Positions 1 through 5,108 of a stretch of DNA of 5,108 nt are shown here, one piece after another. The translations under genes were made by a program, and so were the position numbers. Under the pieces are notes generated by a model. The model did no database searches. It was given only the letters and a program-made list of their open reading frames with translations, and was not told the DNA's origin. Every line of letters begins with the position of its first letter. Positions within the stretch are counted from its first letter, which is position 1. This stretch comes from Gudongella sp034004165 (GTDB taxonomy: Bacteria > Bacillota > Clostridia > Tissierellales > Tissierellaceae): the NCBI GenBank assembly GCA_034004165.1, contig JAVEXI010000082.1, positions 1-5,108 on the forward strand, in the 5' to 3' direction.

Positions 1-1040
1 GTTATAGGAAGTATTAATCCGTTTAGTGAACCTGCAATTACCAATAGCTTCGCAGGTTGACCAATTGTTATAAATATTAATGTAGAAGCAGCGATGAACC
101 CCATAATCCATTTATTAGAGTGATTTGAAATAGCTTTTGCAAAAGTTGAAATAAAGGATACAGAAGTATATGCAGCTCCGACTATTGACGTTAAAGCAGC
201 TGCCCATATGACAAGTCCAAATATTTTGTATCCCAAATTACCAGAAGCTTCTTTAAAGGCGGATGCTGGAGGACTAGCTGGGTCTAATACAAACCCTTTC
301 GAAACTACTCCAAGAATAGCAAGGAAAAGAAGCACTCTCATAATAGTAGCAATAATCATTCCCATATATGCAGATCTGTTAATTGAATCAAGGTTTTCTT
401 TTCCTGATATTCCAGCATCAATTAGTCTGTGCCCACCCGAGAAAGTGATATACCCTCCTACAGTGCCACCGACCAATGTAATGATAGCAAGCATTGGAAT
501 TTCTTCTGGGACAAATGTTCTGTGAATGGCTTCACCTACAGGTGGAACAGTTGTAATTGCAACATAAGCAACTAATAAAATCATTATTCCGCCAAGTACT
601 TTCGTAAGTGTATCCATTGCCTTACCAGCTTCTTTTGAGATAAATATTATAATGGCAAGAATTGCCGAAATTGCGGCTGCTAGTCTTAAATCGACTCCTA
701 AGATTATATTTAATCCCATTGCAGCGCCACCAACATTACCTATGTTGAATGCCAATCCACCCAGTGCTACAAGAAATGCAACTATGTAACCAAGACCAGG
801 TACTACTTTATTGGCAATCTCTTGTCCTTTAAGTCCTGATATTCCTATTACTCTCCAAACGTTCAATTGAGCGATTAGAGATAAAATAACAGATGTTAAA
901 ATAACAAATCCAAAAGTTGATTTTAACTGTCCCGTAAACACCGCTGTCTGAGTTAAGAACCCAGGCCCAATGGCAGAAGTTGCCATTAAGAACGCTGCAC
1001 CAAGAAGGACAGATAAATTTTTGTTCTTTTCTTTAGTCAT
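1..1040 (-). CDS. NRAMP-superfamily (YcsG-like) membrane transporter, 3' end beyond the window
   Basis: This is an integral membrane transporter related to the NRAMP divalent-metal family. The first 346 residues are visible and the C-terminus lies beyond the left edge; NRAMP proteins usually have about 400-430 residues. The ATG at 1040 follows a strong GGAGGT site by six bases. About ten hydrophobic segments can be seen (near residues 10-30, 43-62, 84-105, 121-136, 147-165, 182-203, 225-247, 272-297, 311-326 and 331-346). The N-terminal GPGFLTQTA segment (residues 25-33) matches NRAMP helix 1. However, the metal-binding DPGN that should follow reads TGQL (36-39), and the helix-6 MPH motif reads GGY (195-197, after GGTV). 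It therefore belongs to the divergent YcsG-like branch, and metal transport cannot be assumed. It lies 36 bases downstream of pxpA on the same strand, as ycsG follows ycsF in Bacillus subtilis, so the substrate may be 5-oxoproline or a related compound (inference). Family assignment is solid; substrate is open. Confidence 0.88.
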   Translation of the reverse strand, partial: MTKEKNKNLSVLLGAAFLMATSAIGPGFLTQTAVFTGQLKSTFGFVILTSVILSLIAQLNVWRVIGISGLKGQEIANKVVPGLGYIVAFLVALGGLAFNIGNVGGAAMGLNIILGVDLRLAAAISAILAIIIFISKEAGKAMDTLTKVLGGIMILLVAYVAITTVPPVGEAIHRTFVPEEIPMLAIITLVGGTVGGYITFSGGHRLIDAGISGKENLDSINRSAYMGMIIATIMRVLLFLAILGVVSKGFVLDPASPPASAFKEASGNLGYKIFGLVIWAAALTSIVGAAYTSVSFISTFAKAISNHSNKWIMGFIAASTLIFITIGQPAKLLVIAGSLNGLILPI

Positions 1041-1062
1041 AATGTGACCTCCTATAAATTGA

Positions 1063-1084
1063 TTGTATAAATTATTTTATACAA
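1063..1084 (-). repeat. Perfect 8-bp inverted repeat across the pxpA stop codon
   Basis: The arms TTGTATAA (1063-1070) and TTATACAA (1077-1084) are perfect complements around a six-base loop. The right arm contains the pxpA stop codon and the left arm lies in the short gap before the transporter. No T-run follows on the minus strand, and the Shine-Dalgarno of the transporter begins only a few bases later, so this is not a typical terminator. It could modulate translation or mRNA decay between the two genes, or be chance in AT-rich DNA. Confidence 0.4.
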
Positions 1085-1847
1085 AGTTTCCTATATTCGT
1101 TACTGTAATACCATCAGATTCCAGGCTATCTCTTATGGATCTGACAAAATTAACTGCTTCTGGATTATCTCCGTGTACGCAAATTGAGTCAGCTTTAATA
1201 TTTATTTCTGTACCGTCCACTGCAACAACTTTTCCTTCGCGAATCATTCGCTTGATTCTTGCAATTGCAATAGATTGGTCGTGTATCATTGCACCAGGAA
1301 GTTTTCGATTAACGAGAGTTCCATCTGGATTGTACCCTCTGTCTGCAAAGACTTCGTGTGCAACTCTTAAACCCTTTTTCTCAGCACAGCTCAAAAGATA
1401 GCTCCCACTTAATGCCATTATTATTATGTCTTTGTCAACTTCATAAATGGCATCAACTATTGGATCTGCAAGCTCAGGTGTGATGCAAGCCGTATTATAG
1501 AATGCACCATGGAGTTTTAAGTGTTGTAATTTAGTTCCATGTGCAGCAGTAAAAGCACTAAGTGCACCAAGTTGATATAACATATAGCTTCGAGCTTCTT
1601 TTGGAGTAATGTCAATTTTCCTTCGTCCAAATGCCATTAGATCCGGATAGCCGGGATGTGCACCTATCGATACTGAATTGGCAACTGCGAGCCTTACTGT
1701 TTCATCCATAATCAAAGGATCTCCAGCATGCCAACCACAGGCAACGTTTGCAGAAGAAACATATTTAAGTACTTCTGAATCCAGTCCCATAGTATAGGCA
1801 CCAAAACTTTCTCCCAAATCAGAGTTTAAATCTACTCTGTCTTTCAT
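1077..1847 (-). CDS. pxpA: 5-oxoprolinase subunit PxpA (LamB/YcsF family)
   Basis: PxpA is the A subunit of the bacterial ATP-dependent 5-oxoprolinase, which together with PxpB and PxpC opens cytoplasmic 5-oxo-L-proline to L-glutamate. The 256-residue protein is complete and of normal family length. Family signatures occur in order: VDLNSDLGESFGAY (5-18), SANVACGWHAGD (32-43), GAHPGYPD (62-69), FGRR (73-76), LKLHGAFYN (110-118), EVFADRGYNPDGTLV (165-179) and LPGAMIHD (183-190), ending with SICVHGD (221-227). The conserved Asp and His residues of these motifs (D6, D10, H40, H64, H113, H225) are present. Small departures from the common form are Ser for Cys at residue 9 and Leu for Pro at 112. 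The ATG follows GGAGGT by six bases. The transporter lies 36 bases downstream in the same direction, indicating an operon. The partner genes pxpB and pxpC are not in the window and may lie past the transporter. I found no convincing promoter between the upstream hairpin and this start. Confidence 0.96.
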   Translation of the reverse strand: MKDRVDLNSDLGESFGAYTMGLDSEVLKYVSSANVACGWHAGDPLIMDETVRLAVANSVSIGAHPGYPDLMAFGRRKIDITPKEARSYMLYQLGALSAFTAAHGTKLQHLKLHGAFYNTACITPELADPIVDAIYEVDKDIIIMALSGSYLLSCAEKKGLRVAHEVFADRGYNPDGTLVNRKLPGAMIHDQSIAIARIKRMIREGKVVAVDGTEINIKADSICVHGDNPEAVNFVRSIRDSLESDGITVTNIGNFV

Positions 1848-1904
1848 AATAACACCTCCTTAGAATATTTAATAAAACTGACCAATTTATAATATAATAC
1901 ATCA

Positions 1905-1941
1905 AATAAAAAGAATCTTCTATTATAAAATAGAAGATTCT
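1905..1941 (-). terminator. Rho-independent terminator downstream of the aminopeptidase gene
   Basis: Arms at 1912-1924 and 1929-1941 form a perfect 13-bp stem around a four-base loop. On the minus strand the stem is followed directly by a T-rich run (TTTTATTT), while the plus-strand side has no T-run, so it works in the minus direction. It lies 126 bases after the aminopeptidase stop codon and 65 bases before the pxpA start. The stem is AT-rich, so termination may be incomplete. If transcription of pxpA starts upstream of it, the hairpin would instead sit in the pxpA leader as an attenuator; the sequence alone does not settle this. Confidence 0.72.
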
Positions 1942-1981
1942 AAATATATAAATAATTAAATTTAATTAAAGCAATTATTAT

Positions 1982-2032
1982 TGTAAATAATTACTAAAAA
2001 AACGTGTAAATACTACCAAATATTTGCAAATA
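1982..2032. repeat. Short AT-rich direct repeats in the spacer between the aminopeptidase gene and pxpA
   Basis: TGTAAATA occurs at 1982-1989 and 2005-2012, and a related TTGCAAATA ends at 2032. The first two are 23 bases apart. AAATATTT also occurs twice just around 2018-2039. The remainder of this roughly 220-base spacer is low-complexity AT-rich DNA with no gene that I can support. The copies could be operator half-sites or chance in such a biased stretch. Confidence 0.25.
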
Positions 2033-2066
2033 AATATTTAAAATCATGATAAATACGAAAAAATAA

Positions 2067-3302
2067 TTACACAGCCCATTCTCCATTTTTAAATATTTCT
2101 ACCTGTTCACCTGATTTAGTTATTCCAGTAATTGTCAAATCTGAAGCTCCAATCATGAAGTCTTCGTGGCTAACTGAATCGTTTACTCCATGAATTTCAA
2201 GTTCGTCAAGGCTCATAGATGAGCCATTTTCAATACAAGTTGGATATGCTTTACCCAATGCCAAATGACATGCTGCGTTCTCATCAAACAAAGTATTCAT
2301 AAACAGTATTCCTGCTTTTTCGATTGGTGAACTGAAGGGTACTAAAGCAACTTCTCCAAGGTATTTTGAACCTTCATCTATATCTAATAACTCTTTCAAT
2401 AAACTCTGTCCTTTATTGGCATGATAGCTGACTACCTTTCCATTTTTAAAAGTAATTTCAAAATCTTCGATAAGGTTGCCACCATAATTTAATGGTTTTG
2501 CACTATATACAATACCGTTGACTCCGTATTTATAAGGTAGAGTAAATACTTCTTCCGTTGGCATATTTGCAACAAAACGTTCTTCTTTTGCATTTACACT
2601 GCTACCGCCAGCCCATATATGCCCATCAGGGAGTTCGATTTCAAGATTTGTACCGTTACTCGAGGTATAATGAAGTCTGGTAAATGCCATTTTGTTCAGG
2701 TAATTGACTTTTTCAGTTAGAGTGTTGATATGTGTTTCCCACTCTTCAATGGGATTATCCAAATCCACCCTGACTGCCTTAAATATTGCATCCCATAGCA
2801 TTGACACTGCCTCATCATCATTTTTATCTGGGAAGATTCTCTTTGCCCAGTTAGTAGTTGCCATCGCAGTGACACACCAGGAGTTAATGTCATTCATGGT
2901 ATAGTTCATATATTCTCTCAGAGCTATTCCTGATGACTTGTTGTGCGCAGATATCTTCTTTGTATCAATTCCCTGCAAAAGCTGAGGGTCTTCCCCTGAA
3001 AGGTAGAGAAACTTAGCACCTTTTTTTGCGTAATCTTCCAGAGCTTCAGCTTTCCATCTTGGAAAATTTTCAAATACTTCTAGTGGAGCATTTTCATATC
3101 TGAGTCTTGTAAGTAAGTCGTCAGACCAATTAATAAAAATATCTGAGCAACCCAGTTCATAAGCTTTTTTTGCAATAATTCTTACAAAAAAGGCACCGTC
3201 CACTGGTGCAGATATTACGAGAGGGTCTCCTTGTTTAATGTTTAAACCAATTTTTACAATCAGCTGTGCATATTTTTCTATTCTTTCGCTAAAAACTGAC
3301 AT
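2067..3302 (-). CDS. M29-family metallo-aminopeptidase (AmpS/AmpT/PepS type)
   Basis: This is a cytoplasmic, dinuclear-metal aminopeptidase that removes N-terminal residues from peptides. The complete protein has 411 residues, typical of peptidase family M29 (AmpS, AmpT, PepS). The N-terminal half carries family features such as GDPLVISAP (residues 25-33) and the NMPTEEVFT block (246-254). The C-terminal catalytic half supplies the expected metal ligands: one Glu of the TEE pair (250/251), E317 in GEVALVP, H346 in ENAACHLALG, and H379 and D381 in SHEDFMIG. Y353 in the GKAYPT segment matches the conserved catalytic tyrosine. All ligands appear intact. I chose ATG at 3302 rather than the in-frame TTG three bases earlier, because the perfect anti-Shine-Dalgarno match GAGGTGAT (3306-3313) is better placed for ATG. 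The gene has its own promoter, diverges from the zinc-ribbon gene and ends before a hairpin terminator. A link to pxpA downstream through peptide and pyroglutamate use is only inferred. Confidence 0.94.
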   Translation of the reverse strand: MSVFSERIEKYAQLIVKIGLNIKQGDPLVISAPVDGAFFVRIIAKKAYELGCSDIFINWSDDLLTRLRYENAPLEVFENFPRWKAEALEDYAKKGAKFLYLSGEDPQLLQGIDTKKISAHNKSSGIALREYMNYTMNDINSWCVTAMATTNWAKRIFPDKNDDEAVSMLWDAIFKAVRVDLDNPIEEWETHINTLTEKVNYLNKMAFTRLHYTSSNGTNLEIELPDGHIWAGGSSVNAKEERFVANMPTEEVFTLPYKYGVNGIVYSAKPLNYGGNLIEDFEITFKNGKVVSYHANKGQSLLKELLDIDEGSKYLGEVALVPFSSPIEKAGILFMNTLFDENAACHLALGKAYPTCIENGSSMSLDELEIHGVNDSVSHEDFMIGASDLTITGITKSGEQVEIFKNGEWAV

Positions 3303-3305
3303 CAA

Positions 3306-3313
3306 ATCACCTC
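3306..3313 (-). promoter_or_regulatory. Ribosome binding site deciding the aminopeptidase start
   Basis: GAGGTGAT on the minus strand matches the 16S anti-Shine-Dalgarno over eight bases. Its GAGG core is seven bases from the ATG at 3302 but only four from the in-frame TTG at 3305, so ATG is the likelier start. Confidence 0.75.
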
Positions 3314-3332
3314 GAAATTAGAATGTACTTTT

Positions 3333-3361
3333 AGTGTACCTAAAAAATAAGAGGATGTAAA
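3333..3361 (-). promoter_or_regulatory. Predicted sigma-A promoter of the aminopeptidase gene
   Basis: On the minus strand TTTACA (3356-3361, five of six to the -35 consensus) and TACACT (3333-3338, four of six to the -10 consensus) are separated by exactly 17 bases. Transcription would start near 3326, giving a leader of about 24 bases that contains the ribosome binding site. Prediction by consensus only. Confidence 0.6.
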
Positions 3362-3407
3362 CGAATTAATCTAAATCAGTCATTTAAATTATTGGTGATT
3401 AAAGAGT

Positions 3408-3435
3408 TTGAATTAAACGGAAGATGTAGTATATT
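3408..3435 (+). promoter_or_regulatory. Predicted sigma-A promoter of the small zinc-ribbon gene
   Basis: TTGAAT (3408-3413) and TATATT (3430-3435) are separated by 16 bases. A start near 3442 would give a leader of about 30 bases carrying the AGGAGGA site (3461-3467) ahead of the ATG at 3474. This promoter faces away from the aminopeptidase promoter, and the two -35 boxes are about 46 bases apart. Confidence 0.5.
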
Positions 3436-3473
3436 TAGTATCAGAAGATGAATTTCTGTCAGGAGGAATACTA

Positions 3474-3728
3474 ATGAAGCTTTCTAAGGCAACTGCTCGT
3501 ATGACTATTATATTTTTTAACCTTGGAGTTATTATACTCGTAATGGGCGTTGGGATGAATAATAAACTTGTTGTTTCTACAGCTTCTGTTTTATTTGGAG
3601 CTGCCTTTATCGTCAGGTTTTATATGCTGAGATGTCCTCACTGTGGGCACCCTGGACCTATTCCAAAGTGGAAGGGAAATGATTCTGTTATTTGCAGAAA
3701 GTGTGGCGAAAAAATAGAATATCAATAA
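3474..3728 (+). CDS. Small membrane-anchored zinc-ribbon protein, function unknown
   Basis: I do not recognise this 84-residue protein as a named family. Residues 10-27 and 33-52 are hydrophobic and look like two transmembrane helices joined by a short turn (MNNKL). Directly after them comes a likely cytoplasmic zinc ribbon with two Cys pairs, CPHCG (54-58) and CRKCG (74-78), spaced by 16 residues, which can bind one zinc ion. The protein then ends almost at once. The ATG follows AGGAGGA by six bases, a promoter lies upstream and a strong terminator begins at the stop codon, so the gene is very likely real and transcribed alone. The ribbon could bind a protein partner or nucleic acid at the membrane, but nothing here names one. 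Orientation is inferred from the positive residues after the second helix (R48, R53). Confidence 0.85.
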   Translation: MKLSKATARMTIIFFNLGVIILVMGVGMNNKLVVSTASVLFGAAFIVRFYMLRCPHCGHPGPIPKWKGNDSVICRKCGEKIEYQ

Positions 3729-3762
3729 AAAAAATACCGGTTGAATGAACCGGTATTTTTTT
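3728..3762. terminator. Bidirectional Rho-independent terminator between convergent genes
   Basis: Arms at 3728-3742 and 3748-3762 form a perfect 15-bp stem with a five-base loop (GAATG). The core ATACCGGTT/AACCGGTAT is flanked by an A-run on the left and a T-run on the right, so a stem plus T-run is presented on both strands. It overlaps the last base of the zinc-ribbon stop codon and ends six bases from the stop codon of the convergent DUF924 gene, serving both. Confidence 0.92.
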
Positions 3763-3768
3763 ATATGG

Positions 3769-4326
3769 CTATCCGTAAAAATTCCCATCTTTCTCCCGAA
3801 GATATTCTAATTCTTCGGGGGTTGACTCTCTTCCTAAGTCTTCATTTTGGTAAGGATAACGACCAAATTTATCCAAAACTTCCTTGTGTAGTCTCTCGAA
3901 ATATAATGTAGATCCACCATCGTCAAGTTCTTCGTAGTACTTTAGTGCCCAGTCATGCAGAGGAATAGACTCTGAATGCATAAAAGGCAGAAGAATAAAC
4001 TTCTTTTCTTCTGCAGAAAGCAAGTTATACTCTGAGTGCATAACAACTTCCTGCGACAAGGCTATTGCCATTTTGTCCTGAGTGTAAGTTCTTATATCAT
4101 TTCTGAACATATTTCTTGAGAATTGATCCAGAACTATTATTTCAGCAAGTCTTCCCTTTATGCTGCTCCTCCAGTTTACTAAAAGTCCCTCTGAAGCAGC
4201 TTTCCATGTATCGAGAAATTCTGTTCTAATCTTTTCGTCAAATTCCTCGTTTTCATCGAATTGAAGTGGTATGTGCTCTGGGTCAAACCAGAAATCTAGC
4301 ACTTCTTTCCAAGTTTTTATAGACAT
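3769..4326 (-). CDS. DUF924 family protein
   Basis: The 185-residue product belongs to the DUF924 family of bacterial proteins, which are predicted to be all-helical and TPR-like; no biochemical role is established that I know of. Matching blocks are VLDFWFDPE (residues 9-17), the highly conserved LDQFSRNMFR (67-76), LLPFMHSES (112-120) and FGRYPYQNEDLGRESTPEE (154-172). Met117 stands where most relatives have Glu (EHSE), and Tyr159 where many have His. The protein has no signal peptide or membrane segment, so it should be cytoplasmic. An in-frame ATG at 4371 would add 15 residues, but it has no Shine-Dalgarno site and is embedded in a TATAAT box. The ATG at 4326 has GAAAGG eight bases upstream and begins just before the conserved domain, so I use it. 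The gene is convergent with the zinc-ribbon gene and divergent from the hydratase gene. Confidence 0.9.
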   Translation of the reverse strand: MSIKTWKEVLDFWFDPEHIPLQFDENEEFDEKIRTEFLDTWKAASEGLLVNWRSSIKGRLAEIIVLDQFSRNMFRNDIRTYTQDKMAIALSQEVVMHSEYNLLSAEEKKFILLPFMHSESIPLHDWALKYYEELDDGGSTLYFERLHKEVLDKFGRYPYQNEDLGRESTPEELEYLREKDGNFYG

Positions 4327-4334
4327 AATATCAG

Positions 4335-4340
4335 CCTTTC
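4335..4340 (-). promoter_or_regulatory. Ribosome binding site supporting the shorter DUF924 start
   Basis: GAAAGG on the minus strand lies eight bases before the ATG at 4326. Nothing comparable precedes the ATG at 4371. Confidence 0.55.
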
Positions 4341-4369
4341 TATATAGATTTTGTACATATATACCTGAC

Positions 4370-4375
4370 ATTATA
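4370..4375 (-). promoter_or_regulatory. Predicted -10 box of the DUF924 gene
   Basis: A perfect TATAAT on the minus strand would start transcription near 4363, leaving a leader of about 36 bases before the ATG at 4326. No good -35 box stands at 16-18 bases (CTCAAT at 17), so the promoter may be weak or activator-dependent. It overlaps the alternative upstream ATG, which would then not be transcribed. Confidence 0.45.
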
Positions 4376-4393
4376 GCCAGTCAATCAATTATA

Positions 4394-4423
4394 TTGAGTA
4401 AACCAGATGCTCAAATTTATAAT
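4394..4423 (+). promoter_or_regulatory. Predicted sigma-A promoter of the hydratase gene (first)
   Basis: TTGAGT (4394-4399) and a perfect TATAAT (4418-4423) are separated by 18 bases. Transcription would start near 4430, about 33 bases before the hydratase ATG. Confidence 0.55.
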
Positions 4424-4425
4424 AA

Positions 4426-4434
4426 TGCTATAAT
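4426..4434 (+). promoter_or_regulatory. Second, extended -10 box of the hydratase gene
   Basis: TGCTATAAT combines a perfect TATAAT (4429-4434) with the TGN extension that can replace a -35 box; none of note is present at 17 bases (GATGCT). It lies 11 bases, one helical turn, downstream of the first -10 box and would start near 4441, just ahead of the GGGAGG ribosome binding site (4450-4455). Confidence 0.45.
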
Positions 4435-4462
4435 GTAATAAAGATAAAAGGGAGGTTTTGTT

Positions 4463-5108
4463 ATGAAAGAGAGAAATTATACAAATGAGCAGCTATCTAA
4501 AATGCTTTATGATTCTTTAAAAAGTAGGATTCCTATGGATCCTATAAGCGATATTGATGAAGAAGTGACAGTGGAAGACGCTTATGACATACAACTTAGG
4601 AATGTTGAAAGAGCATTAAATGATGGAGAGATAATTACTGGGAAAAAAGTAGGACTTACTTCAAAAGGAATGCAAGAACTATTGGGGATAACAGAGCCTG
4701 ATTATGGTCATCTTTATGCGAGCACTGAAGTTGCTAATGATGGGACTGTACTAATGAGTTCTGTAATAAGGCCTAAAGTAGAAGGAGAAATAGCTTTCGT
4801 TTTGAAGGAGTCTTTAATAGGTCCTGGCATTACAGTTGATGAGGTCTATCGCTGTACTGACTATGTTTGTGGAGCGATTGAAATCGTTGACAGCAGAGTC
4901 AGAGATTGGAAAATTAAACTTGTGGATACAATTGCCGACAATGGATCGAGCTCATTATATATTTTGGGAGACAAGAAAATGCATCCTAACGAGTTATCGC
5001 TAGTTGATGAGAAAATGACTCTGTATAATAATGGTGAGATTGTAAATGAAGGAACAGGAGCAGAGGTTTTAGGAAACCCAGCAATAAGCGTTGCCTGGCT
5101 TGCAAACA
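4463..5108 (+). CDS. 2-keto-4-pentenoate hydratase-type enzyme (FAH superfamily), 3' end beyond the window
   Basis: This is a cytoplasmic metal-dependent enzyme of the fumarylacetoacetate hydrolase superfamily, closest in pattern to MhpD/XylJ-type hydratases, which add water to 2-hydroxypenta-2,4-dienoate to give 4-hydroxy-2-oxopentanoate. The first 215 residues are visible; family members have about 260-270, so roughly 50 are missing at the right edge. Motifs in order are GKKVGLTSK (60-68) with the likely catalytic lysine K62, EPDYGHLYA (78-86) with D80, RPKVEGEIAFVL (103-114), AIEIVDSRVRDW (138-149), DTIADNGSS (155-163) and LGNPAISVAWLAN (203-215). E107, E109 and E140 are the expected Mg/Mn ligands and all are present. 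The ATG has GGGAGG seven bases upstream. The related 4-oxalocrotonate decarboxylases share this fold and cannot be excluded. No other ring-cleavage gene is visible, so the pathway is unknown. Confidence 0.9.
   Translation, partial: MKERNYTNEQLSKMLYDSLKSRIPMDPISDIDEEVTVEDAYDIQLRNVERALNDGEIITGKKVGLTSKGMQELLGITEPDYGHLYASTEVANDGTVLMSSVIRPKVEGEIAFVLKESLIGPGITVDEVYRCTDYVCGAIEIVDSRVRDWKIKLVDTIADNGSSSLYILGDKKMHPNELSLVDEKMTLYNNGEIVNEGTGAEVLGNPAISVAWLAN

Noticed and set aside
208..525. Plus-strand open frame of 105 codons
   Set aside because: It lies wholly inside the transporter gene on the other strand, has no ribosome binding site and resembles no protein; the minus-strand frame gives clear NRAMP features.
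1063..1401. Plus-strand open frame of 112 codons
   Set aside because: It is opposite the well-conserved pxpA coding sequence and has no start signals of its own.
1848..1904. Promoter for pxpA between the hairpin and the ribosome binding site
   Set aside because: Several TATA-like strings exist (such as TATTAT and TATAAA on the minus strand), but none has a credible -35 box at 16-18 bases.
2704..2904. Plus-strand open frame of 66 codons
   Set aside because: It is antisense to the aminopeptidase coding sequence, with no ribosome binding site or recognisable domain.
3303..3305. TTG as start of the aminopeptidase
   Set aside because: It is too close to the Shine-Dalgarno core, and the very next codon is a well-placed ATG.
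3401..3420. GTTTGAATTAAAC as an operator palindrome
   Set aside because: The symmetry is imperfect and short, overlaps the -35 box and is easily met by chance in AT-rich DNA.
3591..3788. Minus-strand open frame of 65 codons
   Set aside because: It is antisense to the zinc-ribbon gene and crosses the strong terminator at 3728-3762; its apparent hydrophobicity comes from T-rich DNA.

Overview
The window is AT-rich. Its genes are compact, start with strong GGAGG-type Shine-Dalgarno sites and end at short hairpins followed by T-runs. Together with the protein types, this points to a low-GC Gram-positive bacterium, most likely an anaerobic, amino-acid-using member of the Clostridia/Tissierellia. 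The phylum is inferred from style and gene content, not from a marker gene.

Layout, left to right. Positions 1-1847 (minus strand) hold a two-gene operon read right to left. pxpA, the A subunit of the bacterial 5-oxoprolinase, comes first. After 36 bases comes an NRAMP-superfamily membrane transporter that runs off the left edge. Positions 1848-2066 are an AT-rich spacer with a minus-strand hairpin terminator. Positions 2067-3302 (minus) encode a complete M29-family metallo-aminopeptidase with its own promoter. Positions 3303-3473 are a divergent promoter region. Positions 3474-3728 (plus) encode a small membrane-anchored zinc-ribbon protein of unknown function. A strong hairpin at 3728-3762 serves as a shared terminator for this gene and the convergent DUF924 gene at 3769-4326 (minus). 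Positions 4327-4462 are a second divergent promoter region with several consensus -10 boxes. From 4463 to the right edge (plus) is the first 215 residues of a 2-keto-4-pentenoate hydratase-type enzyme of the fumarylacetoacetate hydrolase superfamily.

How the genes fit together. The pxpA/transporter pair resembles the ycsF-ycsG arrangement of Bacillus and implies uptake and/or hydrolysis of 5-oxoproline (pyroglutamate) to glutamate. PxpB and PxpC are not visible and would be expected beyond the left edge. The aminopeptidase can feed the same amino-acid pool, but a terminator and separate promoter suggest it is its own transcription unit. The other three genes look like independent single units. 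I see no RNA genes, CRISPR array, insertion sequence, integrase or phage gene. I do not see a convincing new multi-gene system. The most interesting item is the NRAMP-like transporter, which lacks both metal-binding motifs of the canonical family and is tied to pxpA.
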